Assembly (NCBI GenBank): GCA_014729735.1
Contig: WJJN01000174.1
Location: 1-7,394 of the forward strand
Reading direction: 5' to 3'
From: Candidatus Zhuqueibacterota bacterium
GTDB lineage: Bacteria > Zhuqueibacterota > Zhuqueibacteria > Thermofontimicrobiales > Thiofontviventaceae
DNA: 7,394 nucleotides
Shown one piece after another: positions 5,215 through 7,394 of this stretch. Position numbers and translations under genes: made by a program. Each line of letters begins with the position of its first letter. The stretch's first letter is position 1. The notes under the pieces are model-generated. The model searched no databases. It saw only the letters and a list, made by a program, of their open reading frames with translations, and was not told the DNA's origin.

Positions 5215-6219
5215 TTAATCAGCCTCTTTGAGAAATTCAGCATCGTTTTCAGGTATGGACGGATTAATACTGATCCCTGAACCGATCTCGAATCCTGCTG
5301 GAGTCGTAAGTCGCGGACGTATTTGCAGATACCAATGTAATTGTGGTTCCCCTGCTTTATAACGTGCAGCCGTATTAATGATGTAGTTGTAATCAGGATT
5401 GTTCAGCTTTATATGAAGCTTCCGGAGAATTTCTTTTAAAACTTGTGCCAAATCTCGCTTTTCGTTCTCGGAAACTGCTCCAAAATCTGCCTGATGCCTG
5501 TTCGGCATGATCCATATTTCGAATGGCACTTCTGCATGATAGGGAATGAATGCGGTCATGGTGCTGGTTTTCGCAATGATGCGCGTTTGATAATCGCTTT
5601 CGAATTTCAGAATATCACAGAAGACGCAACTCCCGTATTGGTCAAAATAGCGTTGTGCTTGCTCTTCACGCCACCGGAAATGACGCGGCACAAAGCCGGT
5701 GACGATTAATTGTGAATGCGGATGAATCAGTGATGTTCCTGCACGCGCGCCGTGATTTCTGAAAATAATGGTCAACATATTCCGGTGACGGCTCATCAGT
5801 TCCACATATCGCTGGTGATAGGTTTCGATGAGAGTTTCAACAGCCTGTAAAGGCATCGTTGCAATCGTCCTGTCATGCTGTTGATCTTCGATAATAACTT
5901 CGTGTGTACCGTATCCGGGCATGGTCAGATAAATACCTTCTTGAGATCGATGCGTATTGCCGTTCGGTACCAGTGCCGGATATTTATTGGGCACGATTCG
6001 CGTCTGCCAGTTTTGTCCCGATGAATCGGATCGTTCGGAAATGATCTCAGGCAACATCGCTTCATTTCCAGGGCAGAACGGGCAATCCTCATCCCTTTTC
6101 TGAATTTGCTGTAGCGATTTTTGCTTTTGCTTAAAATCTTTGGGTCGATTCCCGCGGCTGGACGCATAAATCACCCATTCTTTTGTCGCTTTATTTTGGC
6201 GAACGAAATTTTTGCTCAT
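5215..6219 (-). CDS. galT: galactose-1-phosphate uridylyltransferase family protein (GalT / ADP-glucose phosphorylase type)
   Basis: A 334-aa HIT-superfamily nucleotidyltransferase that moves a nucleotide between sugar-1-phosphates through a uridylyl- or adenylyl-histidine intermediate. Numbered from the ATG at 6217-6219, Cys46 and Cys49 (CPFC), His106 and His166 match the structural zinc ligands, and His168 of HPHSQ is the nucleophile in NHGARAGTSLIHPHSQ. A second set, Cys198/Cys201 (CVFC), His242 and His295 (LHWYL), could bind another zinc. PFEIWIMP and GFEIGSGISINP in the C-terminal half recall plant ADP-glucose phosphorylase as well as archaeal and bacterial GalT, so the sugar nucleotide is uncertain. 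An in-frame TTG at 6225 would overlap the pfkB stop; the ATG, 2 nt after that stop, is preferred although its SD is weak, which implies translational coupling to pfkB. No galK or galE is present in the window. Confidence 0.85.
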   Translation of the reverse strand: MSKNFVRQNKATKEWVIYASSRGNRPKDFKQKQKSLQQIQKRDEDCPFCPGNEAMLPEIISERSDSSGQNWQTRIVPNKYPALVPNGNTHRSQEGIYLTMPGYGTHEVIIEDQQHDRTIATMPLQAVETLIETYHQRYVELMSRHRNMLTIIFRNHGARAGTSLIHPHSQLIVTGFVPRHFRWREEQAQRYFDQYGSCVFCDILKFESDYQTRIIAKTSTMTAFIPYHAEVPFEIWIMPNRHQADFGAVSENEKRDLAQVLKEILRKLHIKLNNPDYNYIINTAARYKAGEPQLHWYLQIRPRLTTPAGFEIGSGISINPSIPENDAEFLKEAD

Positions 6220-6221
6220 CT

Positions 6222-7145
6222 TCAATCCATCTGATTGTAGATTCTCTCAGCATCCTCACGTCGGCATAATTCGGTTCCTGGGGTCATCACCGCAGCAGCG
6301 CCTGCAGCAACACCGAATTTCACCGCATCGATCAACTTATTGCTCCGGCTCAATGCCAGCACGATTCCGGCGGTCATGCTATCTCCTGCCCCAACTTTGC
6401 TCTTTATCGGAACCGTGGGAGATCGCAAATGGGAACAATCATCTTTCGTAATAACCAATGCGCCGCCTGCTCCCAATGAAATGACGATCACCTCGCTATT
6501 CGCTTTATTCAACAGAGTACCGGCAATCTCCTTTAATTGATATTCATTTTCTATCTCTTTATCGATAATGTCCTGAATCTCCCGCATATTCGGTTTGATT
6601 AAAAACACACCCTGTTCAAAAGCAATCCGCAGTGATTTTCCAGCAGTGTCGAGAATGAAGTGAATTCCGGCATCCTTGCACTGTTTTGCCAATCGCGCAT
6701 AAAAATCATCCGGAACGCCTGGCGGCAAGCTGCCGCTGGCAACGATAAATTCGGGCTTCGGATTTTTGGACCGCACCTGTTCCAGGCAACTTTCCCATTC
6801 TTCTTCCTCAACTTCTGGACCAGGCATGGCAAAACGAAATTGCTGGCTACCCGATGTTTCTCTGATATGAAAGTTTTCCCGGGTTAATTTTCCGATAGCA
6901 ACTTGCGATTGCGTAATTTCTTCCTTATCGAGCAGTTGCCCCAGCAAATTGCCATTCGCTCCGCCGGACAGATACATTGCTTCGGATTTCCCGCCTAATT
7001 TCCGGATTGCACGAGAGACGTTGATCCCGCCACCTCCCGGCTCATAATCCGGTTGCTCGCAGCGTAATTTCTTCTCTGCAACGACCTGATCCACCCGAGA
7101 ATTTATGTCGATTGTCGGGTTCATTGTCAGAGTTAGTATTTTCAT
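6222..7145 (-). CDS. pfkB: 6-phosphofructokinase, PfkB (ribokinase) family
   Basis: A 307-aa sugar kinase, close in length and motif order to E. coli Pfk-2 (309 aa), which phosphorylates fructose 6-phosphate at C1 for glycolysis. Numbered from the ATG at 7143-7145: LTMNPTID near the N-terminus, KLRC (26-29), EPGGGGINVSRAI (35-47), ASGSLPPGV (136-144), the ribokinase-family KPN (184-186), SLGAGGAL (223-230), and the anion-hole motif VGAGDSM with catalytic base Asp255. GTELC near the end parallels GTRLC in Pfk-2. GGGGINV rather than GGKGINV favours Pfk-2 over 1-phosphofructokinase or tagatose-6-phosphate kinase, but those cannot be fully excluded. A GTG two codons upstream lies inside the SD (GAGGTG), so the ATG 4 nt after GAGGT is the better start. 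The stop is 2 nt before galT. The C26 hydrolase gene ends 45 nt upstream, so all three may be co-transcribed. Confidence 0.92.
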   Translation of the reverse strand: MKILTLTMNPTIDINSRVDQVVAEKKLRCEQPDYEPGGGGINVSRAIRKLGGKSEAMYLSGGANGNLLGQLLDKEEITQSQVAIGKLTRENFHIRETSGSQQFRFAMPGPEVEEEEWESCLEQVRSKNPKPEFIVASGSLPPGVPDDFYARLAKQCKDAGIHFILDTAGKSLRIAFEQGVFLIKPNMREIQDIIDKEIENEYQLKEIAGTLLNKANSEVIVISLGAGGALVITKDDCSHLRSPTVPIKSKVGAGDSMTAGIVLALSRSNKLIDAVKFGVAAGAAAVMTPGTELCRREDAERIYNQMD

Positions 7146-7190
7146 GTGCACCTCGTCCAGTTGTAAATATTTTTAACTGCACTCCCAAGT

Positions 7191-7394
7191 TTAATCAGTC
7201 TTCCGGCTTGCCTCTTCAACGATATTTTTGAAAATCTGCCGTTGACGCCAGAGTTGTGGCAAAAATTCCGGATGCCATTGAACGCCCACAATAAACGGTC
7301 GCTTGCTGTGTTCAATCGCCTGGATCACGTCTGTGGTTTCTCTGGCAACCACAGTCAAATCCTTACCCACTTTTTTTATCGCCTGATGATGCAA
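7191..7394 (-). CDS. gamma-glutamyl-gamma-aminobutyrate hydrolase family protein (peptidase C26), C-terminal fragment
   Basis: The last 67 residues of a class-I glutamine-amidotransferase-like hydrolase, cut by the right edge; the first visible codon (TTG, Leu) is internal. Seen: LHHQAIKKVG, matching the SxHHQ segment of the family, the DVIQAIE strand, and FIVGVQWHPEF with catalytic His41 and Glu43 of the fragment. The nucleophile Cys would lie further upstream, outside the window. Family members such as PuuD release gamma-aminobutyrate from gamma-glutamyl-GABA during putrescine degradation; other members hydrolyse different gamma-glutamyl amides, and most are uncharacterised. The stop is TAA at 7191-7193, and pfkB begins 45 nt later without a recognisable terminator between them. 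Family is confident; the substrate is not known. Confidence 0.88.
   Translation of the reverse strand: MHHQAIKKVGKDLTVVARETTDVIQAIEHSKRPFIVGVQWHPEFLPQLWRQRQIFKNIVEEASRKTD

Noticed and set aside
5202..5216. Hairpin overlapping the galT stop as a terminator
   Set aside because: Only a 5-bp stem with mostly A:T pairs and no clear U-tract; too weak to support.
7241..7250. GTTGACGCCA near the right edge as a third copy of the 17-bp repeat
   Set aside because: Only ten bases match and they lie within the conserved coding sequence of the C26 hydrolase; best explained as coincidence.
1..7394. Defence system, CRISPR array, prophage or biosynthetic cluster
   Set aside because: Every substantial reading frame is assigned to a known metabolic, stress or repair family, there are no regularly spaced direct repeats, and no toxin, nuclease effector, transposase or phage gene is visible.

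Overview
The window is a bacterial chromosomal segment in which all nine recognisable genes lie on the minus strand, so transcription runs from the right end to the left. Gene starts mostly carry good Shine-Dalgarno (SD) sequences (GGAG, AAGGAG, GAAGGAG, GAGGT), the non-coding gaps are AT-rich, and the gene content is housekeeping metabolism and stress protection. The wide use of SD sequences argues against typical Bacteroidia. The proteins look like those of a free-living Gram-negative heterotroph, perhaps of an FCB-side lineage such as Calditrichota, KSB1 or Balneolota. That placement is a weak impression and no marker gene here tests it.

In transcription order: (1) 7394-7191, the C-terminal end of a class-I glutamine-amidotransferase-like hydrolase (peptidase C26, PuuD-like), cut by the window edge; (2) 7145-6222, a PfkB-type 6-phosphofructokinase; (3) 6219-5215, a GalT-family nucleotidyltransferase starting 2 nt after pfkB; (4) a 348-nt AT-rich gap with a 9-bp interrupted palindrome; (5) 4866-3319, nicotinate phosphoribosyltransferase; (6) 3307-2684, an isochorismatase-family hydrolase 11 nt downstream; (7) 2641-2213, an OsmC peroxidase ending in a hairpin that overlaps its stop codon; (8) a 315-nt gap holding a 17-bp perfect inverted repeat that brackets 210 bp; (9) 1897-1562, pterin-4a-carbinolamine dehydratase; (10) 1544-1029, a PfpI/DJ-1 protein; (11) a 12-bp perfect hairpin; (12) 879 to the left edge, the polymerase half of a bacterial family-X DNA polymerase.

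Three transcription units seem likely. The first (C26 hydrolase, pfkB, galT-like) handles sugar phosphates. The second (pncB, isochorismatase-like, osmC) couples NAD precursor salvage (probably nicotinamide to nicotinate to nicotinate mononucleotide) with organic peroxide detoxification. The third (phhB, pfpI) pairs pterin recycling with a DJ-1-type stress protein; polX follows beyond a hairpin and may be reached by read-through.

I see no CRISPR array, tRNA, rRNA, transposase, prophage gene or clear new multi-gene system. The least explained material is non-coding: the inverted-repeat segment at 1959-2168 with its neighbouring hairpin and orphan ribosome-binding site, a 10-mer shared by two intergenic hairpins, and the palindrome upstream of pncB.
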